This document shows positions 21,174 through 33,611 of a stretch of DNA of 64,000 bases, piece by piece (position 1 is the first letter of the stretch; each line of letters starts with the position of its first letter). Origin of the DNA: Crocodylus rhombifer (taxonomy: Eukaryota > Chordata > Crocodylia > Crocodylidae). Below the pieces are notes generated by a model. That model had not been told where the DNA came from. It made no database searches and saw only the letters and a program-made list of their open reading frames with translations. The stretch is taken from positions 1 to 64,000 of the forward strand of contig JAVSML010021662.1 in assembly GCA_038503035.1 (NCBI GenBank). The letters are read 5' to 3'. Made by a program: the position numbers and the translations under genes.

Positions 21174-21641
21174 TCACAGATACAGCCAATCTACACCTAA
21201 TAGCATTGGCAGTGTTTTAGCCAGACCCATAGACAACTCTTTGGTTCTTCCCATAATGATCAGCATCATAAGCTTTCTCTGATATGTGTAGGAGGCCCCG
21301 TGTACGCAAATCATACTAACTGGGGTGTCTTTCTCACCGATGTGTGGCAGAACCAAAAAAGATTTTAACACGGTTTGAGTACATCCTGTGTTGACAAAAG
21401 CTGGGATTAACAGGTCACTTATTTTCACAACCGCCACCAATTTGGAGAGACGTGAGGGTCCCCCTATGCCAACCAAAGCTACAGTCCATCTTTTCACTGT
21501 GTGTTGTTTACACCATTCATACTCCCCATGTCCTCTGGGTGCAATGTGGCCCTGGTTTCCACAGCAATAACACATGATTTCTTTAGTGTCCCAAACTTTT
21601 AACTCCTGCATAGGACCTTGAGGTGACTCTAACCTTTGCAA
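21174..21641 (-). pseudogene. Gypsy Gag zinc knuckle and aspartic protease
   Basis: There are 155 open codons. Residues 24-37 form a CCHC-type zinc knuckle, C-x2-C-x4-H, in which the last Cys is replaced (Gly at 37), so zinc binding is probably lost. The protease follows: VALVGIGGPS (54-63), LLIPAFVNTGCTQTVL (77-92), where the catalytic DTG reads NTG, CVHGASYTYQRK (112-123), and MLLGVDWLYL (146-155), the usual LLGxDW end. The Asp to Asn change predicts no proteolysis. It is followed four bases on by the integrase-side frame. Confidence 0.82.
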
Positions 21642-21702
21642 CTTAGTTCTTCCTAACTCCCCTCGCCCCCACCAAGATGCTACTTCCTTTTGCTAATTTT
21701 TC

Positions 21703-22436
21703 TCAGTTTGTTGCTCTTTTTGCAGCCATAAAAGCCTCAGCTACCCATAAAGCCTCCTTCACTGATTGCGGTTGGTATCTCTGCATCCACTTTTGCGTCT
21801 CCTCACCCAGGTCAGTAAGGAACTGTTCCAGAGCAATAATATCTAAGACTTCAGCCACTGACTTGCCTTCTGACTGAATCTCTCTAATAAATCCCTTGGG
21901 ACTTGGGCCAGTAGCCGCGGGCGTTGCTCTTCTATCTTCTTTTTAGCTCAGAAACGTTGCCGATAGTACTCCAGTGAAATCTCCAAATAATACAGGATTG
22001 TCCCTTCTACCTTCTCATACTCCATAGCATCGACTCATGACAATGCTTGATATGCTGCTTGTGCTGGAACTATTAATAATGGACCCAATTAGCCTGCCCA
22101 TTCAGATCGACCTCATCCAGCTACAAGATCAGCCCTTTCACAAGCTTCTAGAAGTGTCTTAACAACATCCTCTGTGACACTCTGGTGTCATTTTTGGCAG
22201 TCTAGTTCCTTCCCTCATCCACATCATGGCTATCTGCCAAGCCTGTATTTTTCACTCAATTCTTGCTGTTGTGATAAAATCAGAATTTGGGCCATGGCCT
22301 CTTGGGCTCTAACTCTCACTAATTCCTCCATTTGCACCTGTTGATTTTGGAGCAAACATAACATAATCCCAAGGGCCTGTTGCCAGCCTTGGGGTCTTCC
22401 CAAATCTGCACCAACTTGCTTCATTTTTTGCTTCAT
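21703..22436 (-). pseudogene. Gypsy Gag with SCAN-like capsid segment
   Basis: The N-terminal part (22230-22436) is a Gln-rich start (MKQKMKQVG...) and probably helical. The most informative part is 21703-21985. One frame gives EYYRQRF, a stop (21948-21950), then RLLAQVPRDLLERFSQKA and SQWLK. After a frameshift near 21850 the next frame gives AEVLDIIALEQFLTDLGEE, then TQKWMQRYQPQSVKEALWVA and a stop at 21703. This order and spacing (RQRF, W-L, then LEQFL and a helix with a W) is that of a SCAN domain, which is derived from gypsy Gag capsid. The Gag would assemble the retrotransposon particle. It is broken by the stop and the frameshift. Confidence 0.75.
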
Positions 22437-22493
22437 CTCACCAGTGGGTTATTTGGACATGTTAGTTTTCCTCTGGCAGGTGATGTTTTGGGT

Positions 22494-22511
22494 TTCCCAG
22501 CCAATGCACCA
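22494..22511 (-). promoter_or_regulatory. Primer-binding site complementary to tRNA-Gly(GCC) 3' end
   Basis: The plus strand here reads ttcccagccaatgcacca. It equals the 3' end of vertebrate tRNA-Gly(GCC) plus CCA at 17 of 18 positions (one G to A). On the element's strand it would prime minus-strand DNA synthesis, just inside the 5' LTR. Confidence 0.8.
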
Positions 22512-22514
22512 AAT

Positions 22515-23250
22515 TGTGAGCACAGTGCCTTCTCAGCACTGGCTTCTCTAATCACTGTCTTCCCCACCCACTCGCCTGAAATGCCTTGATGGTAAAAAAA
22601 GAATATAGAAGGGGATTGACAGCAAACAGCGTGATAACAGATGTCTTGTGCTCCAGTCTCTGTCACAGCACCCCGCCACCCCTTCTACACTATCCATGCC
22701 CAGCCTGTGTCCATTTGTCCAAATGGCTTCCTCTTCAGATACAAGAACGTTTGCCCAGTGTACTTCCTCAGCAGGCTGGTTCCACCTCTCAGTAATTTTT
22801 CCAGGTGGTGTCCTTATCCCTCGACCTCCATGTTTGCTCCTACAAGCACTATTATAGAGCCTTCTCTGCTTGGGCTCTGCTTATCACAGTCTCTACTCAC
22901 TTGATCGTTTTCTCACAGACTTCTAGCTGGGGCCCTCAGCCTTTTCTTGTCATTCCTCCCAAGGTTCAGTGTTTCCCCCCAGAGGACTCACCACAGGTGC
23001 CCACTTGTCAATGTCCATCATGGCTTTTCTCATACCGCTGGTGTTTCCCTTTTGTCTGCTCTAGGTCTCCATGCCTCCATGTAGATTCAGCACAGTTTGC
23101 TTCAGCTGCTCCTGTGTCCCCTCTCCAAGGGCACTAGCACTCCCTGGCAGTTGTCTAGCTCACAGGATCAATTAGTAATGGCTCCTGTGGCAGGCCCTTG
23201 TGTTTCTGGAATCCCTGTTAGTGCCTAATGTCATCAGACGTGGGAGCATT
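22515..23250 (-). repeat. 5' LTR of the gypsy element (outer end uncertain)
   Basis: The inner LTR boundary is set by the primer-binding site. On the minus strand the LTR would end 'gtgctcaca', three bases before the TGG of the site. The outer boundary cannot be fixed because no second LTR is available; sequence up to about 23640 has the same character. No clear AATAAA was seen. Confidence 0.45.
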
Positions 23251-24729
23251 GCGACCTCTGCCTCTGGTGAGGGTTCCTCCATTGCTTTTCTATGCTTGAA
23301 ACAGGGAATGGTAATGGTCCCCTGTTACACTGTCCCTGGCTGAAGTGCCAGAAGCAGATGGGCAAGGAGTGTTTACCCCTGCAGGACAATGTGTCCTGCA
23401 AAAAAGTGGCACAAATTTGTGCTGCTGTTACTTCTGCCACTGCAAGCACATGCCTCTGTTCATCTGGACGTGGCCATAAATGCTACTGGTAGTCAGCCCC
23501 TTCTCATTTTCTGTTCTTGCTTGTGGACCTTTCATTCTGATTTTCACTGCAGAAAGGAAACGGGTAGCAGGTCTAAAGCCCTGATATCTGAAATGAAGCC
23601 CATGTCATGTGGTGTTGTGGCAAGTGATCGTCAGTAGAATTATACATGCTATAATGCCTTCTGAATCCCCCAAAGCAGTTAAAGAGCCAGGAGAATATGA
23701 GACTGTCGTTATTCCATCTCCCTCCCTCTGCTTAGGAGCATAAACCTCTGCCAGACACTCAGGCAGAACAAAACACTTAATCAGTATTAAGGATGCATCT
23801 GTTCCCCCCAGAGAGATGAGCTGTTCATTTATGCTTGTTTACAATATGTTTATAAACATTAGTGGATGGGGATAGATTACCTTAGTTTACTGCCACATAA
23901 AGGAGTCAGCTGCTTACATTTCCCATCATATCTGTGTGCTTTTCTTTTGCATTACTCAAGTGGTACCTTATGGCAAGTAATCTTGGTGACTTAGGCCAGG
24001 AACTAGGAACAGCAGCCCTATAGCATTTTTCCTGTTTTCTTCTGCCACACACTCAAAAATCATAGTTCCTGATCCCCTCGCTGTTCCAGATTTGCAATTG
24101 CCCATTTTTTTCTTAACATCTAAATTCCTATGATTAATTAGTCCCTTGATGGAGGACCATTGAACGAATGCCCTGGATTAAAAGCATATAGTTTGTTTGA
24201 ACAGTAACAGGAAGGTGACGACAATCTTTAGAACCTCAGATGTTCATTTGCTTTGAAACAGATAAATCAACAATGAAAAATGAACAACCTCCAATAAAGT
24301 AATGTGTCATAGATTCACAGTGGTGAAAGTGCTGTGATCCAGCTGTTCAACAATAAAACAGGAGGAAAATACATGGTTTCAATCATGTGACAGTCATGTG
24401 ATGAATCTCCACTTCCTCAAATGTGTGCAGGTACAGGAGTCAGGGAAACTGATTAATCCAGTCTGTTGGAGTGTGGTAATTACCGTGCTCTAGCAGACTC
24501 CAGCGTCTTGTGTATAAGCATCCCCATGCTTAAAAAAGGAAGTGGAACCACTTTATATAAAGCTCATTCAATACAGGAGCTTTATCTAAAGTTCATTTTA
24601 AGTGTGGAGACTCTGATACATGAGACGTTCCAGGCCCTTTAATTAGAGTGGCTCTCAGAGTCACTCTAATTAAAGCATCCTCCTCTCCCCCAGTCCTGGA
24701 GCACATGTATAAATGCCCTTAAACTTTAA
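23251..24729. other. Unrecognised sequence
   Basis: The first ~400 bases may still be LTR. Otherwise no gene or repeat is supported. A short inverted pair 'ttaattagagtg'/'cactctaattaa' lies near 24638-24675. Confidence 0.4.
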
Positions 24730-25692
24730 GGCTTGGAGCAGATGTTACACATACATCAGTTTAAGTGATCAGAAACTGGTTTAAACCTGTAACTGAACAC
24801 AAGTTCAGTGCACATAACCCAGTTTCAAAATGGGTGAAACAGGTTTAATTTAAACCAGGTTGAATGAAGTATTAGACTTAACTGATTTTGGTCAAACCGG
24901 CTTATGAAACTTCTGTCTCACACCCCCTTCCTGATTCAAATTAAATCAGAGCCCCCCAGCAACCCAGCATGCTTTGCAGCCCTGGGCTTGGGTAGGCTGT
25001 GCTGTCTGCTCCAGAGAGCACAATTGGTTCTGCCCCTCTGCTTGCTAGCAGGCTCACTGGCCAGCTCACTGCTTCCCTCCCCTCAAGGCAAAGCCTGGCT
25101 GGGGTCTGCAGGTTGGGCCAGGGAGGAGGGGTTAAACTCACCTTCCAAGAAGTATAGAGCAGCTGGCTTAATTAGTGCTGTCTATAAGTGTGGGCTACAA
25201 ATCCCAGAGGCACCTGGAAGCAGGAAGAGGAACTAGTAAGCAATCTTGTGGAGTCCTGCTGCTGTGATGCTGGACTGCAAATCCCAAAGGCCTCAGGGAC
25301 ATCAGGAAGAGTAAGTGAGCACACCTCCCAGGTTGTGTTTATAATTTTCAATCAATACTGTTTTAGAGAAAGAACTATTCTTGTTCAATCTTTTATGATT
25401 CAATGCTACTACCTTCCTCCCCGATCCAGGCAGAGCGCAGGCTGGGGCCTGGCCACATCCCCTCCACTTGAACAGGCAGGAGGGAAAAGCCTTGGAGTGG
25501 CTGGCAGGCATTCTGTAGCACCCCTCCCCACCTCAGCTTCTGGCTTGAGCCACTACAGGCATGTGGCTGCATTTCCTGAATCAAAAGTGAACTTGTGTCC
25601 AGTTGTTTATTGGTTCAAACTCCGTAGTTTGGACTAACCTGCAAAGACTGCATCAATTCAGCCTCAGGCTTTTTGACTGTCTGTACTCTTCC
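24730..25692. mobile_element. hAT-like 'AAACTGGTTTA' family, copy A
   Basis: One end has 'cagtttaagtgatcagaaac', 'tggtttaaacctgt' and 'gttcagtgcac'. The other has 'ctaacctgcaaagactgc' and 'cctcaggctttttgac'. Both are shared, in reverse orientation, with copies C and D. The interior contains 'ctacaaatcccagaggcacc' and a related 'ctgcaaatcccaaaggcc', also seen in copy C. Open frames in the GC-rich interior look compositional. Ends are approximate in this diverged copy. Confidence 0.75.
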
Positions 25693-28541
25693 TACTCTGT
25701 GTGTTCATATAGTGTCTACCACAATGAGATGCCAAATTCAACTAGGGCCCTTAAAATTCAGTTTAAGGTAGTAAAACAATAAATATTATTTAATAAAGTG
25801 GGAGAGGCCTTGCAGCAGGAAAATACAGAGGTATTGGGAGATTAAAAGAATGTAAAGTGGTAACAGGATTCTATAGATAGTGCATGTGGTGGACTAGCAC
25901 TCTTGCTAGTGCAGGTTAATGAAGCCAAGCTGAAGTTGGTGCCACTCTGGCTCCTAGGCCATGGAATGGGATGATGAATACTTGAATATTCAGCTCCATT
26001 TATATGTATGAATGACTAAGATGAGGCTCATAATAGCACCCTCCACCTAACTTGATATTTTTCAGAGATCGGTTGAGGAGAAAACGTTTTCCTTGGAAGA
26101 AAGAAAGTTACTGTGATGATATTGCCATACTCCTCCTTAGATCAGCCTTTTAAATAATCTAGACATTGCATCTGTGAGTGAGTGGGGAGGAATATATCCA
26201 GGAACTTGGTGCACTCTGATGGAATTCCCTGAATCATCACAAGGCACAGCTTGCAGAACAAACCCGACCCCTCAGTGTGATTGACTTCCAGAAGTGTAAG
26301 TTTATTGAATCATGGAGTGAGAATGCCTTGTCCCTTTTGGTAAGAGTAATCTAAACACAATATAGAGCAACATTCTCTCTTTTTCTATCTCTCTCACAGA
26401 CACACATCACATTTACTTTATGTTAAGAAATACCTATACCGCTGGCAGCTGCACTGCTAATAAAGCACACTGTATTAAAGGCCGCCTTTCCATTTACCTA
26501 CTGGGAAGCCGGTTATGGGGTTCACTATTAAAGTACATGATGTCAAAAAATCAAGGCCACTGCACACCTGACAAAAGCAATTTTCTAGTCTGTTTTCACT
26601 GCCACAGACAAAGCAGTGCTTTCCATGGCAATGTAGGACTTTTCAACACGGGTCTTTATTATTTTTAGTATGCAGGTGCTAAATCAATAGGGACAATTTG
26701 GTTCTTTGTATTTAGTCTTTAGTTGGCCACTCAAGAAGATTTTTGGTAGAGCTGGATGTTTTTAGGGTCTGTTTATCAAAGAATTAAATCTAAAAAACAA
26801 CCCCCAAAAATCCCCAAATCCAGAGCTCTATAACAATTCCTTTGTACATGGAAATGTGATTTGTTTGCTGTGGGCATTTTTTATTCTAAAGAAATGGAGC
26901 TAGATGTATTATTCTATTTTCAATCTATTATTCACTAATGTATGGGTAAAGCATATATATGTGTATGATGCAGTGTCAGTTAGCTCTATCCCAGAACACA
27001 GATTTGCACCAAAAACTTATGCAATCATTCAACAAGTTATTTGTAGCTTACAGGGCTATTGCACGTAAGTAGTGATCATTCATCTGCAAGTGCTTTTTTT
27101 TCTTTGTATACAAATAAAAAGATAACTCCGATTGCAAGTACAAAAACTATGTTTCAAACATGTAGCCAAGCTCAAACAGGTTAAAAAAAATAGTGAAGAC
27201 AGAGATGAAGCTTTGTTCTAAAAGAACACTACCCAATCTATTCCAGAATCATAATGTGATATGATTAGCTCTTAGAATCCAATCCTGGAAGTTTTTTCAA
27301 GCACTTGTTTCTGAACATCAGGCCTCAGAACTGCAGAGATTAGACCTGATCCAAAGCCCATGGAAAGATATGAATATGGTTTGGCTCAAACCCCTGACTA
27401 ACCAAATTCAGATGAACTTTAGAAAGAGCAGAGAAAATGTTTAGTAAAAAAAATGATGTCAAAATGCAGAACTGGGTTTTGTCATACCAGCGAATTTTGA
27501 GTGTGGCTGTTCTACAACATCCCTCCTTTGGTTAGAAGGTATCTTCCAACTTGAAGCGTAAATTTATTCACGGCCAGTTCACAGCCATAGTCAAGGCCCA
27601 ATTGTGAATCTTATCCAATAACTGTCTCAGTGGCTTGTCAGGGGCGGCACTGACAGCTATGTTTTTAAAGGGAAAATTCTGCTCGGTTCTTCAGGAGGTA
27701 GACTCATCTTCAGGGAGGGGGTCCAAGGTAGAGAAAAGTGCTTCCTTGACTTAGGCTCTGAAGGAAGTATTGGATCCCATTCGGAGGTGTGTATGACCCA
27801 GATTCTATTCATGCCATTAGCTGCTTATTGTACCAAGCTCACATCCCTGAAAATCCATGTATACATCTACTTTTGCAACACATCATCACTTTAGCCTTAA
27901 GACTAAGTCACAAAATCAGCGAGGAGGAGGAGGAGAACCTACCCAGCTTTTGTATTCACAGTTTTTTTTAGGGATTCAAGCAGGATGAAATAGAATTGAA
28001 TTTAGGTGCCTAAATCCACTTATTACCCAATAGGTGGAGCAGATCTGGCCCAATATGTCCCTATACATTCTATATGTAGTTTATATACTTAAGAGAGGGT
28101 TCTATAGTCCACTCTAGGGGGTAGGTGCCTAACTTTTTAGGCACCTTAAGTACTTTTGTTGATCCTAGTCCTAAGTGACCTGCCCATGGTCATACAAGGG
28201 AATCTCTAGTAGAGGCAAAACCTGAACCCACATCTAAGTCTCGTTCCCAACCCAAGCCAGCCTCTTCTCAAACTGGTTGTTTTTCAGGCTGTGATACTGA
28301 GGACACTTTGTGTGACTATTGAGGTTCTTATTTTGATAAGTAATGTTTGTTTAGAGGTGCTTTTCAATGATTACTTTAAAAAAAATAGTTTTAAGTAGTT
28401 TCAATTATTGTTGCCTCCACAATAGAATGTTTGAGATAATCCAATTAGCATGCAAATAACATACAAGTAATTAATTCCAACAAACACCATGTATATATCA
28501 ATTGCAACTGCACTGACTGTTAAAGAAAGCAATCTATACAT
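25693..28541. other. Unrecognised AT-rich sequence
   Basis: No gene or known repeat could be supported. A 'gtaggtgcctaactttttag'/'gcacc' palindromic motif lies at about 28120-28146 and echoes 17305-17320. Confidence 0.4.
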
Positions 28542-28760
28542 CTATGCTTGCTTTCATTTTCATCTTATAATAGCAATAGTGACCTCAGCACAGGGCATTC
28601 TCTAGGATTAATGACCAGCTGGAACTAATGGCCCCCTTAGCTACACCTCTGGCTATAAACTCCTGTCAGTCTACCATTAATCCTGAGAAAATGCCCTGTC
28701 CTTAGATCATTACTGCTTAACGAATAGTTTAGAATAAAATGAAAGCAAATGTAAGCGTAG
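28542..28760. repeat. Imperfect inverted repeat, arms ~75-85 bp
   Basis: The left arm (28542-28613) and right arm (28675-28760) are inverted copies. Shared blocks are 'tgctttcatttt', 'acagggcatt' and 'aggattaatg'. About 60 unpaired bases lie between. It looks like a small fold-back or MITE. No target duplication was found. Confidence 0.8.
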
Positions 28761-29242
28761 CTATAAAGAATTCCCATCTCTTATATATGGGATAGTGTGT
28801 GTGCTTCTACAGTGGGCTTTGCCTTAATAATGCTTCATGGATATCTGTATTAACTAACGCACATTGAATATGCCTGACATTTTTTGATTAATCTTTGTGC
28901 AATTAGTCCCCTTGACAACCATTTAAATTCTGCAAAATGTAGGGAGTGGAAATTTATAGTCTGTAAAAAGTATTCCAGACTCCTACTTGGAAATGCAGGT
29001 GGTGGAATGCATGCACAGTTGTTTCAGAGCTGCTACAAAGTCCTTTCCTTGGGAACAGACTAAAGTGATTTTGCAAAGTGAAGAATGCCATGTTTGGACA
29101 CCAACTTTTCTCCCTGTTCACTGTTTAAATGGAAGGCAGGGTAGATTTTAAGCTCTTGTCTTTTTGACAAGGTGCGAACTTCTGTTAGTGGAAATCACTA
29201 AAGAGCCATTAATGTCAACCGAACAAGTCTGGTTTACATATA
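28761..29242. other. Unrecognised sequence
   Basis: No gene or repeat could be supported in this interval between two elements. Confidence 0.4.
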
Positions 29243-29486
29243 TGCCAGGTACAGACATTACACTTACCAGTATAAGTGATCAGAAACTGGTCTATACCTG
29301 TAGCAGAACAGAAGTTCAGCACTCATGCACAGGTCTGTAAATGGCAGAACCTAGTTTAAGATTTGCCCTCTCGCCGAAGGCAAATGTGTGTTCTGTTTGC
29401 TACCAATCTAAACTACACCGCTGACAGAAAACTGCGTAACGAAGATTGATTCTGCCTCAGGCTTTTTGAAAGTCTGTACCTAGGCA
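29243..29486. mobile_element. hAT-like 'AAACTGGTTTA' family, copy B (internally deleted, 244 bp)
   Basis: The ends 'tgccaggtacagac' and 'gtctgtacctaggca' are inverted repeats. Subterminal sequence 'agtgatcagaaactggt' on one side and 'gcctcaggctttttgaa' on the other match copies A, C and D. Most of the interior is gone. Confidence 0.75.
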
Positions 29487-29981
29487 TAAACAAAGGGTTC
29501 GTGTCCAGATCAGAGTGGATGTGCAGTATGCGGCACCGCACACCTTTCTGTGGTCCCATGTACTGCATATGCAGGCATTCCCTGCACTCCTACTTCGCAC
29601 TGCTACCTTGCAGTACCCAAATCTAGGTACCGTTTGCATTTGAGGCTCTGGCTTGAGCTATTTAGAGGAATTTAAGGATCTCTTTGTATTTGTTCTCAAA
29701 ACTTAGCATTAAAACTGATAAAGTGTGAGATCTGAACTTTGGAAGTGCTGTGTCTGTATTTTTTGTCAGAATAAGTGTGGATGTGATTTGGCTGTCAAAT
29801 AGTGCCATTTACACTTCCAGCTGCCTGAACCCAGAACTCTTTTGCCACAAATGGTTTCAGGCTGGCAAATTAAAAATTTCCAACAAGTAAACTAGAACTG
29901 GAAAATTCCCAAGCTGTTCTGGTTAAATTCCCATTTAAGGGCAGATCTTAATGAAAACCAAAGCTGATATCCAATTCTGTT

Positions 29982-30013
<32 letters not shown>

Positions 30014-33000
30014 AAGAAAAAATGGTAAATTCAGCATTACTGGGAATAGGAACACTGGAAGGTCTAGCAATAATAACACAGTATTTAATGTGGGTAAAAT
30101 GCTTTATAAACATTAAGTAATAATTGTTCTCAACGCTTCTGTTTTATTACCTAGGAACAGAGGATGAGAAGGGTCCTCTACAAGCTTTTGAGTCTTGAGT
30201 TCTTCAGCCACCGTTTGTCCTAAAACATCCACAAGGACATCCCCCTCTGTCCTCAAAGCACCCAGTTTAAAAAAAAAAAGTCCTACAGTCTGTCACAGGA
30301 AGAGAACAAGAAGGCCAAGGGCACCGTCAATGCCTCACTGCTGAGGAGGCTGAAGCAGCAAGTGCATCTGGTTAGAGAAAGAGGCAGTCAGTGGCAAAGG
30401 CAAAATAAGAAAGCTGGACCTCCTGATTCTCAACTCCAGATTCAAACCTACATGACTTCTCTCCCTGAAACTTCTGAACCAGCCTCTTCACTTGGTGGAA
30501 GCTGGCACTAGCTGCTAATAGTGCTGCATTTGGGATGAGTTGTTATAGTCAAGATGTATTCATTTACAGTCGTTAAAGATCTTGTGGTATATTTTGCGAG
30601 GAAAGGATCCACTTGCTGGTGTCTTGCTCCCATATGGTGATATAGTATTTTATTGTGATTACTTATATTCCTGTTTACGATTTTGTTGACTAAGGTGTTA
30701 TTCTCTTCCTGTCCATAAAATACATTGTAGTGTTGGTTGCACCATTGTAATGACTCTTTTCTCTCATCTATGCTTCTATGGCTCTTCCCCCACTTCACAA
30801 ATGGGAAGATAAGATTTTTCTGATCATTCATCGGTGAATATTTCCTTTTAATTTTTCATCAAAAAAAACACACAACAGAGAAGATGGTTATAGTGTGTAT
30901 CTAGAGAAGGAGCTTTTTACACTGCAATCACAGAGGCTAGAGCACTATGTTCAGATGTAAAGGAGATACCTCGCCTCATTGTAGAATACATAAGTACCTT
31001 TTCCACATTTCTGATCCATAGACTCCACAGTTTGTATTAATTAATTGTCCATGCTGGTGGAGAAGGAAGGAAAAAGGCTATGTAGAGCAATGGGATTAGA
31101 CAGTATTATGCCAGTTTACAATGAACACCTGCCTCCTTTTAGATAAGAGGCAAATGAGCATTGACTAATGCCAAAGTACACATTCGAAGTGTTGACCTAA
31201 CTATTCAAGCTATCATCTCTCAATTCCTGAGAGTTGGATGAGTGAACACTGGAACTAATCCTACTCACTGCATGTAACCTTATGCTTAAGCAGCCGTCCA
31301 TAAAACACAATCAACAGCCTGTTTAAAAAGTATTTTAGAAATATGTTTTATCATTATTGAATTGTTAAAGAAGATAGCATACATAAGGTATCAATACATC
31401 CAATCATAAAATACACGTTCTAGTGTACAATTACCATTCAGTCAAACTGGTGTGAAAATTACATTGTCTGAGTAGGGAAGATAGAGGAAGACTGAAAAAC
31501 AACAACAAAAAGACATGGCAAAAAGGTGATCTTTTGTGTCCAAGAAAAGGGAGATAAGAGTATAATTGCATTTACTGTATTTATTATTATAAGCTGCATT
31601 GCTAATTCAGTATGACTTTGTCTTGTGTAGGTGCTAGCCTTATGTACTGTGTACTTTTAGCTGTGATCCCTATAATGTGAAAGTATATAGTGTCCTTCAA
31701 TTCAAGCATTCACGCTTAGCTATTTTATAAGTTTGAAAGTCACTTACCATTGCGGGGGAGGACACATTGTTATATGAAGGAATATCACATGAATAAAATC
31801 CCCTCCGTATGTCTTTCACCATCTTCTGATTTATACCTGGCTCTCTTGGACAAAGCTGTTCCATTGTATGGGGTGGTCCATTCCTCAACGCATGGCGTTG
31901 AGTCTGATTTTGAGTGTCTTTAATCACAATTCATTATGAAATGGGAATGTCTTCAAGCAAATGGCAAGCAAAAGGCTTCCGAGTCATATCAGTGCCTGAA
32001 TATTTTCTACTGGTAGGCAGGAAAAGCATAAATGCATCTGAACAATAATTTGAATAGCTCAATATCAGATAAAGCCTAGAACATGTGGAGTGTTAGCAAT
32101 CAATGAGCATGCATACAATGTTTAGAAAAATCACAGTACCATGTAAGTGATAAATATTACTATTAACTGTACAACTATTTATAAACAGTATTAGACCTCT
32201 AGCTATTATGCTGCTGGCTGCCTTATCCTCTTCTCTACGTGCTCAGATTTGTTAGAGGCAGAAGTTGCTATCACAGCAAGATCTCAATAATGACTAGATA
32301 TATACAAATATGCTCACTTTTTGGTTAATTATCCCTGCCAATTAGGTGTTTACCCTAGATGCAATTATTGTAGGAATAAAAGCCCTTGTCCCTTGTAATC
32401 AGATGGTATGCTTTAATGGAGCTAGAACTTCATTTCACAGCTGTACCTCAATTAGAAATTGAGATCCATGAAGAAAGCACTATTGGCTAATTATGCTAAT
32501 AAGGAAATTAGCCACCACCCACGTGAACTGCTGGTTGAATAACACATTTCTAAATGGTACCTTATTTTACTGCAGACATAGTCAATGGGTCTATTTACTT
32601 TACTGTAGAACACTCCAGGGAGCACATATTTTTATGCACTGTTCAACCACATTCACAATCTGGATAGTCTCAGGATCCAGTCCTGCAACCTCTCGGAAGA
32701 AGTATGCAAATGAGTGAGACTGTTGGATCCTCCCCTAAAAGACAGCATCTAAAATGAATGATTTTTAAAGTTTCAGTTCTGTGAATGAAAACTATTTTCC
32801 CAAGACCAGGCTTCTAATTCCATCAGAGTGCCTGACCATCCATGATTCAATCAGGAATCCATTTAGTCCAAAGCATTACTTAATACTGAACGGGAAGAAG
32901 TCAGTCCACCCTTTATGGTAAGCTTCCATTTACACATGATTTATAAAGGATTAATTTGCAGCTATTATAAGTAATTTATATCCCTGAGCATCTGTGGTAG

Positions 33001-33611
33001 CTAGTCATTAACACTTCTCAGAGGGAGTCTAAGTCACTGTTTTTAACAATCAGTTGGCTTGTTGGACTCCATAATGATCACCTGCAATTGACTGACTATT
33101 GATTGAACTCCTTTATTAACCACTTGTAAGGTATTTACAGGTGCAATTTTAAGATTAATGATGGTTAGAATGTGTTTATGCTCAAATGAGGCTTGCAGAA
33201 CTAAGTTACATAAGATGAAACAAAGTCTTTCCTCATGAATGTTGTTATTTCCTGGTAACTATTATTGTGTCAGATTCACTTTGATTTGATTATGCTACTT
33301 TGGCCTGAAGAGACTGTGGTCTGTGTACTGGGGTCAGCTTTCCCAAGGCACCCTCGAACTGGATTTTTACCTGCTCAATATGCAGATTTGGGGCCAGATT
33401 TTCACCAAAGCTCAGCACCCGCCATGTTGAGGCCCTTGGATTTTTTAAGGACTTGCCACCAATAAGCCATGTTGCAGATGGTGGGCCTAGTCCTCAGTTG
33501 GTGAAAAATCTCTGTAGCACCAAGCTAGTCAATTTATACCTGTTCAGGATAAAATAGCCAATCCAAGAGTAGATTTCCTACTATCAAAACTCTATGCCAT
33601 GGATGGCAATG
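29487..33611. other. Unrecognised AT-rich sequence; poly(A) tract; possible conserved non-coding stretches
   Basis: No gene is supported. 29987-30011 is a run of about 25 A. About 32320-32510 and 32930-33215 are rich in TAATTA/ATTAAT sites with no repeat signature. This is the look of vertebrate conserved non-coding DNA, but conservation cannot be judged here. Confidence 0.4.

Larger units (their letters stand above)
20512..23250 (-). mobile_element. Gmr1-like Ty3/gypsy LTR retrotransposon, truncated
   Basis: Minus-strand order is LTR (from about 23250 down to 22515), primer-binding site (22494-22511), Gag (21703-22436), protease (21174-21641), and integrase zinc finger with core start (20512-21170). 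The protease is followed directly by integrase with no RT/RNase H between. That is the gene order of Gmr1-type gypsy elements, whose Gag gave rise to the vertebrate SCAN domain. The 3' part, including any RT and second LTR, is missing; homology ends at a hAT fragment near 20511. Several frameshifts and lost catalytic residues show it is dead. The outer LTR limit is uncertain. Confidence 0.8.

Noticed and set aside
29987..30011. Poly(A) run as the tail of a processed pseudogene
   Set aside because: No coding or UTR-like sequence precedes it and no target duplication was seen.
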